NCBI GenBank assembly: GCA_041745535.1
Contig: JBGTIS010000137.1
Location: 1 to 27,576 of the forward strand
Origin: JBGTIS01 sp041745535
GTDB lineage: Bacteria > Bacteroidota > Bacteroidia > Cytophagales > Cyclobacteriaceae
Direction of reading: 5' to 3'
DNA: 27,576 nucleotides
Made by a program: the position numbers and the translations under genes. Each line of letters begins with the position of its first letter. The stretch's first letter is position 1. Below the pieces are notes generated by a model that worked only from the letters and a program-made list of their open reading frames with translations, ran no database searches and had not been told where the DNA came from. Below are positions 18,092-25,623 of this stretch, one piece after another.

Positions 18092-19393
18092 ATGAAAATA
18101 TATTGGTTTATCAGTTTATTCTTTTTAATATCCTCAGCGCATGCACAAACGAAACTTGTTAAACTGGATGAAGATGCTTTTTCACTGGGTCCATGCGAAC
18201 CATCCATTACCCTCAATCCTAATAATCCTTCCGAACTTGTGGCCAGCAGTGTGCTGAACCGCATATATTATTCAAAAAATGGGGGAAAATCATGGAAGAA
18301 AAAGAAATTGAAATCTTCATTAGGCGTATGGGGCGACCCCTGTGTGGTAGCCAATTATAAGAACAGGTTTTTCTTTTTTCATTTATCCGATCCTGAAGAC
18401 AAAGGCTGGGATTCGGAAAAACTCCTGGACCGCATGGTTTGTCAGTATTCTGATGATGGGGGGAAAAGCTGGTCTGATGGCGTGGGAGTAGGGTATAGAG
18501 ACGACCGCCACGACCAGGATAAAGAATGGGCCGCTGTCAACGCTGGTAATAATGAAATATACCTTACCTGGACTGAGTTTGATAAATATGAAAGTACAGC
18601 ACCCAACGACAGTACGTACATCCTGTTTGCAAAATCAACAGATTCGGGAGAAACCTGGAGTGAGCCTATCCGAGTTAATCAGTTAGCAGGCAATTGCCTG
18701 GATGATGACCTGACCGTAGAAGGCGCTGTGCCTGCCGTGGGGCCCAACGGACAAATTTATGTGGCGTGGGCATTTGATCAGAAAATATACATAGACCGTT
18801 CAAAAGATGGTGGAAAAACCTGGCTACCTGAAGATAAAGTGGTAGCCGAACAACCAGGGGGCTGGAGTTTCGATATTCCCGGTGTCAGTCGCAGCAATGG
18901 CCTTCCGGTAACTGCCTGCGATACCAGCAAAAGTGATTACCATGGCACGGTATATGTAAACTGGACCGACCAGCGGAATGGGGAAGATGATACCGATGTA
19001 TGGATTGCCAAATCTACTGATCAGGGGAATACCTGGTCGGAACCGATACGGATTAATGATGATGAGCCTGGTAAACAGCAGTTTCTTACCTGGATGGCGA
19101 TTGATCCGCTTACCGGATTCTTGTATGTAGTATTTTACGATAGGCGCGCCTATGCCGACACCCAAACCGACGTATATGTAGCTTATTCTACAGATGGTGG
19201 AAAAACTTTTGCAAACCGGAAGATTACAGAGGAACCATTTGTAACCCACGATGGTCCGTTTTTTGGCGACTATAACAATATTGTGGCGTATGACGGGAAA
19301 ATCCATCCGGTATGGACGCAGATGGAAGGAATGAAAACAAGTGTGTGGACCACTGTAATCAGGCATGAAGAACTGGTAGCAAAAAAGCCTTGA
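18092..19393 (+). CDS. Secreted BNR/Asp-box beta-propeller protein (sialidase-like fold)
   Basis: A 433-residue protein with a Sec signal peptide (MKIYWFISLFFLISSAHAQ, cleavage probably after residue 18 or 19) and six Asp-box repeats: SKNGGKSW (61-68), SDDGGKSW (120-127), STDSGETW (182-189), SKDGGKTW (237-244), STDQGNTW (308-315) and STDGGKTF (366-373). Their spacing of about 55-70 residues fits a six-bladed propeller as in sialidases. However, the F/YRIP motif near the N terminus of true sialidases is not seen and the catalytic Arg triad cannot be assigned, so enzyme activity is unproven. It may bind or cleave extracellular glycans, or do neither. The ERCC4 nuclease gene starts 7 nt after its stop, which suggests cotranscription without an evident functional link. 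Confidence 0.75.
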   Translation: MKIYWFISLFFLISSAHAQTKLVKLDEDAFSLGPCEPSITLNPNNPSELVASSVLNRIYYSKNGGKSWKKKKLKSSLGVWGDPCVVANYKNRFFFFHLSDPEDKGWDSEKLLDRMVCQYSDDGGKSWSDGVGVGYRDDRHDQDKEWAAVNAGNNEIYLTWTEFDKYESTAPNDSTYILFAKSTDSGETWSEPIRVNQLAGNCLDDDLTVEGAVPAVGPNGQIYVAWAFDQKIYIDRSKDGGKTWLPEDKVVAEQPGGWSFDIPGVSRSNGLPVTACDTSKSDYHGTVYVNWTDQRNGEDDTDVWIAKSTDQGNTWSEPIRINDDEPGKQQFLTWMAIDPLTGFLYVVFYDRRAYADTQTDVYVAYSTDGGKTFANRKITEEPFVTHDGPFFGDYNNIVAYDGKIHPVWTQMEGMKTSVWTTVIRHEELVAKKP

Positions 19394-19400
19394 AAGTAAA

Positions 19401-20078
19401 ATGGAATTTCATGTTTTAGCTGACGACCGGGAGTATAAAAGCAAAGTGCCCGGTTTACTTGGAAAAATAGAAAATACTATCGTAACCAAAGCGCACTTGC
19501 CTGTAGGCGACTATCTGGTAAATGATTATTTACTTATTGAGCGAAAAACACTAACCGATCTGGCGGCTTCTATCAAAAGTGGACGATTGTTCGCGCAAAT
19601 GTTTCAACTGGCTCAATCTGGTAAAAAATGTGTGTTGTTGTTAGAAGGTACTGCTTCGGATCTGATGAATTCTGGCATGCGCCGTGAAGCTATTCAAGGA
19701 GCTTTAATACACATTACCCTACGATTGGAAATTCCGATGCTGAGAGCGAAAGATGCTGAAGAAAGTGCCAGAATTATCAGGTATACAGCAAAGCAACTGG
19801 AACAGCCCGCCTATAAAAAAACCAAGGTGAAGCGCTATCGGTCTGTAAAATTAAAGAGTAAACAGAAAAAACAGCTTTATCTGCTACAGGGCTTGCCTGG
19901 TGTGGGGCCTGAGCGTGCGCATGCGTTGCTGGAGCGGTTTGGCAGTGTAGAAAATATAGTGCAGGCTTCTGAAAAAGAATTACAAACCGTACCTGGCATC
20001 GGCCAGTATGTTGCCCGGCAAATCCGCTGGATACTGGAAGAACCAGATGCATTATATGGAAAATATAAATATACCTGA
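19401..20078 (+). CDS. ERCC4/XPF-type nuclease with tandem helix-hairpin-helix
   Basis: A 225-residue cytoplasmic DNA-repair nuclease of the XPF/MUS81 superfamily. The metal-binding catalytic signature is complete: DDRE (8-11), GDY (36-38) and ERKTLTDLAASI (47-58, the family ERKxxxDxxxS), followed by SGRLFAQ. After a basic linker (about 138-157: KKTKVKRYRSVKLKSKQKK) come two helix-hairpin-helix motifs, LPGVGPERA (165-173) and VPGIGQYVA (197-205). This is the nuclease plus (HhH)2 plan of archaeal XPF without a helicase domain. Such proteins cut branched or flap DNA; the exact substrate here is not known. It begins 7 nt after the BNR gene and recQ follows after 176 bp. Confidence 0.85.
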   Translation: MEFHVLADDREYKSKVPGLLGKIENTIVTKAHLPVGDYLVNDYLLIERKTLTDLAASIKSGRLFAQMFQLAQSGKKCVLLLEGTASDLMNSGMRREAIQGALIHITLRLEIPMLRAKDAEESARIIRYTAKQLEQPAYKKTKVKRYRSVKLKSKQKKQLYLLQGLPGVGPERAHALLERFGSVENIVQASEKELQTVPGIGQYVARQIRWILEEPDALYGKYKYT

Positions 20079-20081
20079 CCA

Positions 20082-20125
20082 GCTGAATTCGCGCGAATTC
20101 AGCGAACGGATTCGCGCAATTAGCG
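20082..20125. repeat. 22 bp perfect palindrome with a degenerate second copy
   Basis: Bases 20082-20103 form a perfect palindrome whose half is GCTGAATTCGC. Its core, from ATTCGCGC to CAGCG (20087-20104), is repeated imperfectly 23 bp further on as ATTCGCGCAATTAGCG (20110-20125). It starts 3 nt after the nuclease stop, so in RNA it would be a strong GC-containing hairpin at the end of that transcript, but no T run follows. It may be a short interspersed repeat or a protein-binding site. Confidence 0.6.
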
Positions 20126-20254
20126 TGAATTTGGCTAATGCATGGGAAAACTAGCTTATAGTTTAAAATATGGTTTTCAATGGTATTCAAAAGTTTATTG
20201 CAGGATATTTGTACCAGAAAACTATTTTGTAGAACTGAAATGGTGTCATAAAAT

Positions 20255-22426
20255 ATGGTTAACATGAAAGCCCCCCTGGAGATACTCAAAAACAAGTTTG
20301 GTTATAGCAGCTTTCGCAATGCTCAGGAAAATATCATTACCAGTATTCTGAACAAACAGGATACGTTGGTGCTGATGCCCACCGGGGGAGGCAAATCATT
20401 GTGCTACCAGATTCCCGCCCTAATTTTTGATGGATTAACTGTGGTGGTTTCCCCATTAATCGCCCTGATGAAGGATCAGGTCGATGCCTTAAAACTGAAT
20501 GGTATTCCGGCTGCTTATTTTAATTCAACATTATCTGCTTCTGAACAGAACAAGTTAATAAAGCAGCTTCAGAAAAATGAAATAAAGCTCCTGTATCTGG
20601 CTCCTGAACGGTTAGTAGGAGCCGAAAGTGGTTTTCTTAATTTTTTAAAAAGCCTGAATGTGGATTTGTTTGCTATCGACGAAGCGCACTGTATTTCCCA
20701 CTGGGGGCATGACTTCCGTCCGGAATACAGCATGCTTTCCCGGCTCCGGGAAGTGTTCAAAGGTGTACCGGTAATGGCCCTGACCGCTACGGCCGACAAA
20801 CTTACCCGGAAGGATATCGCCGAGAAGCTGCACCTGCAATCCCCTAAAATTTTTATTTCCAGCTTCGACCGGAAAAATATTTCCTACAAAGTGGCTCCTA
20901 AAAGAAACAGTTTTGGAAAATTATTGGATTTTCTGGGCGAGCACCGGGAAGATGCCGGCATTATCTATGTGCTTTCAAGGGCCTCTACGGAAGATCTGGC
21001 CGAACGGCTGAACGATGAAGGTTTCTCTGCCAAACCCTATCATGCCGGTTTGAACAGGGAGGTCAGGGAACAGCATCAGGACATGTTCCTGCGCGATGAG
21101 GTGAAAATTATTGTGGCTACCATTGCTTTTGGCATGGGCATCGATAAATCAAATGTGCGCTTTGTGGTGCATATGGATCTGCCCAAAAATATTGAAAGCT
21201 ATTACCAGGAAACCGGTCGTGCGGGTAGAGATGGACTGAAGAGTAGTGCCCTTTTATTTTACAGCTATGCCGATGTGGTTAAACTGAAAAGTTTTATTGA
21301 AATTGAAGGGAATGCGATTCAAACGCAGGTGCTTGAGAAGAAGCTGAATGAAATGGCTGAGTTTGGTGATTTAAGAACCTGTCGGAGGAAATACATTCTG
21401 AACTATTTTGATGAAGAAGCAGACAGCTACTGTGGCAACTGCGACATATGCCTGACTGATGTTGAGAAATTTGATGGAACCCTGATCGCCCAAAAAGCTC
21501 TTTCCGCCATTGCCCGGCTGGAAGAGCGGTTTGGTGTTTCCTATGTGATAGATTTTCTAAGAGGCTCACAATCGGCAAAAATATGGGACCAGCACAAGCA
21601 GTTGAAAACCTATGGGGTAGGCGCTGAAATCAGCAAAGAAGACTGGCGAAGATATATCAACGACCTGATGCATCTGGGATATCTGCAAAAAGAAGATGGA
21701 AAATACCCGCTGTTGAAGCTTACCGAGAAAAGCTGGCCGGTGTTGCATGGCAAAGAAAATGTAATGCTGATCGCCACAATCTCAGACAAAGAAGCAGTGG
21801 AAGAAGCAAATGTCACTGCATACGATAATGGATTGTTTACAGTACTGAAAACTTTGCGTAATCAACTGGCACAGAAAGAAGGTGTACCTGCTTATATTAT
21901 CTTTTCTGATAGCACGTTGCAGGAATTGGCTACTTATCTTCCCGAGCATACCAGTCAGCTCAGACAAATATCCGGATTTGGTGAGGTGAAAACGGAAAAA
22001 TATGGGAAGCTGTTTCTGAAAAAAATAACCGGTTATATGGAAGAAAATAACCTTACCTCCAGAATGACTTTAAAAAACCCGAAGAAATTCAGAAACTCCC
22101 GTAAAACCAAGTCGAAAAGAAGTAAGGAAGATACCAAAGCCATCTCTTTCAATTTATATCAGGAAGGTAATTCTATAGAAGAAATCGCCAGGTTACGCGA
22201 GCTAAACGCTTCCACCATTATGGGACATCTGTCACATTTTATTTTAGAAGGAAATCTGGAAATCCATGAATTTGTTTCAAAAGAAAAGGTTCATCTGATA
22301 AGCAAAGCGGTTGCCCTACATGGCGATGCGGCTTTAAATCCTATTAAAAATGAAGTAGGCGATGCAGTGACATACGGAGATATCAGAATGGTAATTAACC
22401 ATTTGAAAAGAAAGCACAGCATTTAG
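20255..22426 (+). CDS. recQ: ATP-dependent DNA helicase RecQ
   Basis: 3'-5' helicase of recombination and fork repair. The 723 residues show Walker A PTGGGKS (42-48), DEAH (142-145, then CISHWGHDFRPEY), QETGRAGRDG (318-327), and the zinc-binding RQC region with Cys376, 393, 396 and 399 (CRRKY and CGNCDIC). An HRDC domain follows at about 525-605 (ending PEHTSQLRQISGFGEVKTEKYG). A basic linker and a C-terminal helix-turn-helix domain (about 635-715, SIEEIARLRELNASTIMGHL) make it longer than E. coli RecQ (about 610 residues), as is common in Bacteroidota. The ATG at 20255 is used; the second ATG at 20264 gives MKAPLEILKNKFGY and is equally plausible. The gene ends in TAG, 17 nt ahead of the permease. 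Confidence 0.95.
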   Translation: MVNMKAPLEILKNKFGYSSFRNAQENIITSILNKQDTLVLMPTGGGKSLCYQIPALIFDGLTVVVSPLIALMKDQVDALKLNGIPAAYFNSTLSASEQNKLIKQLQKNEIKLLYLAPERLVGAESGFLNFLKSLNVDLFAIDEAHCISHWGHDFRPEYSMLSRLREVFKGVPVMALTATADKLTRKDIAEKLHLQSPKIFISSFDRKNISYKVAPKRNSFGKLLDFLGEHREDAGIIYVLSRASTEDLAERLNDEGFSAKPYHAGLNREVREQHQDMFLRDEVKIIVATIAFGMGIDKSNVRFVVHMDLPKNIESYYQETGRAGRDGLKSSALLFYSYADVVKLKSFIEIEGNAIQTQVLEKKLNEMAEFGDLRTCRRKYILNYFDEEADSYCGNCDICLTDVEKFDGTLIAQKALSAIARLEERFGVSYVIDFLRGSQSAKIWDQHKQLKTYGVGAEISKEDWRRYINDLMHLGYLQKEDGKYPLLKLTEKSWPVLHGKENVMLIATISDKEAVEEANVTAYDNGLFTVLKTLRNQLAQKEGVPAYIIFSDSTLQELATYLPEHTSQLRQISGFGEVKTEKYGKLFLKKITGYMEENNLTSRMTLKNPKKFRNSRKTKSKRSKEDTKAISFNLYQEGNSIEEIARLRELNASTIMGHLSHFILEGNLEIHEFVSKEKVHLISKAVALHGDAALNPIKNEVGDAVTYGDIRMVINHLKRKHSI

Positions 22427-22443
22427 AATTTAATTTTTCGGAT

Positions 22444-23871
22444 ATGCTACACAATTACCTAACTATCCTCTGGCGCAATATCTATCGCCAGCCTGTGCAT
22501 TTTATCCTGAATTTATCGTGCCTTACTTTGGGCATAACCGCTGCCTTGCTGGTTTTGCTTTATCTGGATTTTGAACTTAATTATGATCGTTCTCATACGT
22601 ATGCGGATCGCATCTACCGGATAGATACCCGATCTATTACGACGCATGAAAAAGTAATAGAGGTAGACTGGCAGTCAACACCCGCTAATTTTGGCCCTTT
22701 CTTACAGCAGGATTATCCTGAAATAGAAAGGTGGGTACGGTTTTTCACTTTCTGGCAAAACGACGCGGTAAATTTCGAATACCAGAAAAAGATTTACGAG
22801 GAAGCAGATGTATTTGCAGCAGATTCCAGTGTTTTTCAAATATTCTCTTTTGATTTGATTGAAGGTAATCCTGAAAATGCCCTGAAAGGTCCGGATAAAA
22901 TCGTGCTTTCAGAAAGTTTTGCCAAACGCATATTTGGGGATAAAAATCCCATAGGTGAAATTCTGCTCAGCCGACTGCCACATAATCTGCCTGATACAGA
23001 GGAAGCTTATAATTTGCTGGTAACAGGTGTATACCGTGATATGCCTAAAAACTCTCATCTTATTGCCCAGGCTATGGTTTCCGCAGAAACAGATCCTCAT
23101 TTGGATAACTATTACTTCAATGACTTTAATGTTTTCACCTATGCGCTGCTTTATTCGGAAGTTAACCCTGTAGATTTCACACCAAAATTATCACAGATTT
23201 ATGAAAAATATTTAAGTGCCGATCGTGAACCAGTGTTAATGAGTGCTCATCACGAATTAACGCCCATTACCAAAATCCATCTGAAAGAAACCGGCGGCTT
23301 AACCTATATCTATATTTTCAGCGGAGTAGGATTGCTCCTGTTACTAATTGCCAGCGTAAGTTATGTAAACCTCACTACGGCTCAGGCAGGGCGGCGGGCT
23401 TTGGAAATAGGCATTCGTAAAGTGATGGGATCAAACCGAAGGCAACTCATTGTCCAGTTCCTGACCGAATCTTTATTTTTTACTTTAGTGGCATTAACGC
23501 TGGCAATTGGGCTGGTGATGCTATCGATAAGCCAACTGAATGAAATGCTGGGGTTACAATTGGCGGTAGCGCAATTATGGCAACCGCAATTGCTGTTCGG
23601 TATGCTGGTAATCGTGCTGTTGCTAGGGGTACTCGGCGGAAGTTATCCCGCGTTTTTCCTTTCATCTTTCGAACCTGTAACAGTAACAAAAGGCCGACGC
23701 ATACAAGGAGCCCCTTTCCGCAATGTGCTGGTAGCCGTCCAGTTCGCGGTAGCTATTTTTGTGCTTATCTGTACAGGTATGATCTGCCATCAGTTGCGGT
23801 ACCTGCGGCAAAAAGATTTAGGCTTCGACCAGCAGCAAATGGTAATGCTGACCCTTCCTAATAGTAAATAG
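22444..23871 (+). CDS. N-terminal fragment of the ABC permease
   Basis: 475 residues as they would be made if translation ends at the TAG. The content is a membrane helix (about 21-41), an extracytoplasmic MacB-PCD domain (about 45-285), and the first FtsX helix set (about 289-311, 341-363, 382-404) with ALEIGIRKVMGSNRRQL (319-335). A further helix (about 427-447) leads into the second half. The fragment ends in LTLPNSK, inside the loop that normally opens the second periplasmic domain, so it alone would lack half of the transporter. Confidence 0.6.
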   Translation: MLHNYLTILWRNIYRQPVHFILNLSCLTLGITAALLVLLYLDFELNYDRSHTYADRIYRIDTRSITTHEKVIEVDWQSTPANFGPFLQQDYPEIERWVRFFTFWQNDAVNFEYQKKIYEEADVFAADSSVFQIFSFDLIEGNPENALKGPDKIVLSESFAKRIFGDKNPIGEILLSRLPHNLPDTEEAYNLLVTGVYRDMPKNSHLIAQAMVSAETDPHLDNYYFNDFNVFTYALLYSEVNPVDFTPKLSQIYEKYLSADREPVLMSAHHELTPITKIHLKETGGLTYIYIFSGVGLLLLLIASVSYVNLTTAQAGRRALEIGIRKVMGSNRRQLIVQFLTESLFFTLVALTLAIGLVMLSISQLNEMLGLQLAVAQLWQPQLLFGMLVIVLLLGVLGGSYPAFFLSSFEPVTVTKGRRIQGAPFRNVLVAVQFAVAIFVLICTGMICHQLRYLRQKDLGFDQQQMVMLTLPNSK

Positions 23872-24822
23872 CAAAAGCTGGATGTGTTCAATAAAACTTT
23901 ACTGCAAAGCCCTTATCTGGTTTCAACCGGTAGCTCCAATTTCATTCCCGGTACCAACGACATGGTTCAGGGTCCGATTAGTGCTGATGGTTCGGCAGAC
24001 CAGCAGCCAAAGTTTGTTCGACGAGGAGCCATTGATGATGGTTTTCTGCCAACGATGAATATAGCATTGATAGCAGGAAGAAATTTCTCTCGTGATTTTC
24101 CTGCCGATGCTTCTCAGCATGTTATTGTGAATGAAACCCTGGTACGCACTTTTGGCTTGAAAGACCCTATTGGAGAAAAAATCCGGTTGGGAGATAAAGG
24201 GAATCCTAATTTTCTGGTAATTATTGGCGTGATCAAAGATTTTCATCAAAGCTCACTGCACCATGCAATTGAACCTCATCTGTTCCAACTCAAACCCACT
24301 CATCATATAGCGATTAAAGTTGAAAAAGATTTACAGGCAGGTATGCGTCATATTGAAAATAGCTGGGCAAAAGTATTTCCAGATGAGCCATTTACTTATA
24401 ATTTTCTGGACGATAAACCGCAAAATAGCTATGAAACTGATCAGATACGGGGAAAAGTATTTTTGCTGTTTTCTCTGTCAACCATCTTTATTGCTTTCCT
24501 GGGACTGTTCGGGCTGGCGTCCTATCTGGCAAAGCAACGAATCAAAGAAGTGGGAATCCGCAAAGTACTGGGAGCCAGTTCAGGAGATATTGTGGTATTA
24601 ATGACCCGTAATTTTCTGTTTCTGGTACTATCAGCCGCATTACCTGCTTTTTTAGCGGCCTGGTATGTGGTAAACCAATGGCTGGAAAACTTTGCTTTCC
24701 GAACGGAAATGAGCTATCCGCTCTATGGTTGGGTACTGGCAGCCATTCTGCTACTCACCTTAATTACCACCGGGCTGCACGCCATTCGTGCCGCACAGCT
24801 TAATCCGGCAGAGAAACTTTAA
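23872..24822 (+). CDS. C-terminal fragment of the ABC permease
   Basis: The in-frame continuation after the TAG. If translated on its own it could start at the GTG at 23884 (312 residues), 12 nt beyond the stop, but no signal or leading membrane helix would then precede the periplasmic domain. It contains the second MacB-PCD-like domain (about residues 1-190) and three membrane helices, with KEVGIRKVLGASSGDIV between the first two and a closing RAAQLNPAEKL, the usual family C terminus (AxxxNPxxxL). Confidence 0.55.
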   Translation, partial: QKLDVFNKTLLQSPYLVSTGSSNFIPGTNDMVQGPISADGSADQQPKFVRRGAIDDGFLPTMNIALIAGRNFSRDFPADASQHVIVNETLVRTFGLKDPIGEKIRLGDKGNPNFLVIIGVIKDFHQSSLHHAIEPHLFQLKPTHHIAIKVEKDLQAGMRHIENSWAKVFPDEPFTYNFLDDKPQNSYETDQIRGKVFLLFSLSTIFIAFLGLFGLASYLAKQRIKEVGIRKVLGASSGDIVVLMTRNFLFLVLSAALPAFLAAWYVVNQWLENFAFRTEMSYPLYGWVLAAILLLTLITTGLHAIRAAQLNPAEKL

Positions 24823-24875
24823 AGTTTGAGTGAAAGCGGTAGTATTTCTGATTTGAATTTGATTTTGTTTTTTTT

Positions 24876-24895
24876 TGAAATTTGATCAAATTTCA
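24876..24895. repeat. 20 bp perfect palindrome between convergent genes
   Basis: The half-site is TGAAATTTGA. It directly abuts the DUF4494 stop codon and follows a T run on the plus strand. Because the T run precedes the palindrome on the plus strand, and is an A run after it on the minus strand, it is not a standard intrinsic terminator in either direction, although it sits where one would be expected. Confidence 0.45.
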
Positions 24896-25375
24896 TTACT
24901 CATCAGATTCTGCCACTTCGCTAACAGGTCTCAGGTTAGCAGGTATTTCATCGCTGATGTAAGGATATACCTCTACAAAGTTGGTTTGGGTAATGGACGG
25001 TACGTCATAAGGCACCAGCATAGCGGCAAAAAATTCTTCTACTTTTTCAAAAGCCTGCTTTACATGCAAGGCACAAACCAGCAAATAGGTATTTACTTTT
25101 ACTTCTTTGTCGTTACCGCTTACCGTAGCATAAGTCACCTTGCACTTGAACCAGGTTTCCGCTTCTTCAGAAGGCACTACGTCTTCAATATTGGTTTTGC
25201 CGATGTTGGTAACGGCAAATTCACCGGGCAGTTCCCGGCCAACAACGTCATGAATACGTGCTTCGGCATCGGTATACGAAACCGCATCTAGTAAATATGC
25301 GTCGGTTACCTGCTTTAACGAGCCATCTTCGTTTTGCTTTCCATATCTGATTTTACACGAATACCAGGTTTTCAT
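24896..25375 (-). CDS. DUF4494 domain-containing protein
   Basis: A 159-residue soluble protein with no signal peptide or membrane helix. It resembles the DUF4494 family, known almost only from Bacteroidota and without an assigned function. Typical elements are MKTWYSCKIRYGKQNEDGS, KQVTDAYLLDAVSYTDAEARI and a second strand-rich segment beginning ETWFKCKVTYATVSG. The two WYSCKIRY / WFKCKVTY segments look like an internal repeat, which suggests a duplicated fold. It converges with the permease and is divergent from the M14 gene. Confidence 0.8.
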   Translation of the reverse strand: MKTWYSCKIRYGKQNEDGSLKQVTDAYLLDAVSYTDAEARIHDVVGRELPGEFAVTNIGKTNIEDVVPSEEAETWFKCKVTYATVSGNDKEVKVNTYLLVCALHVKQAFEKVEEFFAAMLVPYDVPSITQTNFVEVYPYISDEIPANLRPVSEVAESDE

Positions 25376-25415
25376 AATTGACTTTTTATTGAAAATGAAA
25401 AAATTTTAAAGGTTG

Positions 25416-25423
25416 CAAAGATA
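25416..25423 (-). promoter_or_regulatory. Candidate minus-7 element for the DUF4494 gene
   Basis: On the minus strand the bases read TATCTTTG, the same octamer as in front of glyS and a match to TAnnTTTG. It would give a leader of about 35 nt. A minus-33 TTG at the right distance is not present. Confidence 0.4.
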
Positions 25424-25623
25424 TAAACCTGCTCCTTTTATCGATGCCCGGGGAACAATAATTTCTGTAAAATAAAAAAATATTTGCTTTAGCGGTTATG
25501 GCAGGAAATAAGAGATTGAATCGCACCTGGAATAAGTAAAGAAAACTTGCTGTTTGTCATAATGCCAATTTGTGAAGCAATTTATTTTTCCGCTATTTTG
25601 GAGGTTGAACTCAATTATGCTTC

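Larger units (their letters stand above)
22444..24822 (+). pseudogene. MacB/FtsX-type ABC permease interrupted by one in-frame TAG
   Basis: A single reading frame of 792 codons plus a TAA, typical in length for the Bacteroidota ABC permeases with two MacB-PCD/FtsX halves, is broken only at codon 476 (TAG, 23869-23871). Both sides keep the same frame and the family sequence continues straight across it (LPNSK, stop, QKLDVFNK). Each half has the FtsX signature ending in GIRKVMG or GIRKVLG. Such proteins work with a separate MacB-like ATPase in export or cell-envelope stress; no ATPase gene is next to it. recQ lies 17 nt upstream and the DUF4494 gene converges from the other side. It is either a very recent nonsense mutation, a read-through site or a sequencing error. 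Confidence 0.75.

Noticed and set aside
9163..22426. A DNA-defence island made of recG, the ERCC4 nuclease and recQ.
   Set aside because: RecG and RecQ are standard housekeeping forms, gltBD lies between them, and no defence-type effector, integrase or foreign base composition is visible.
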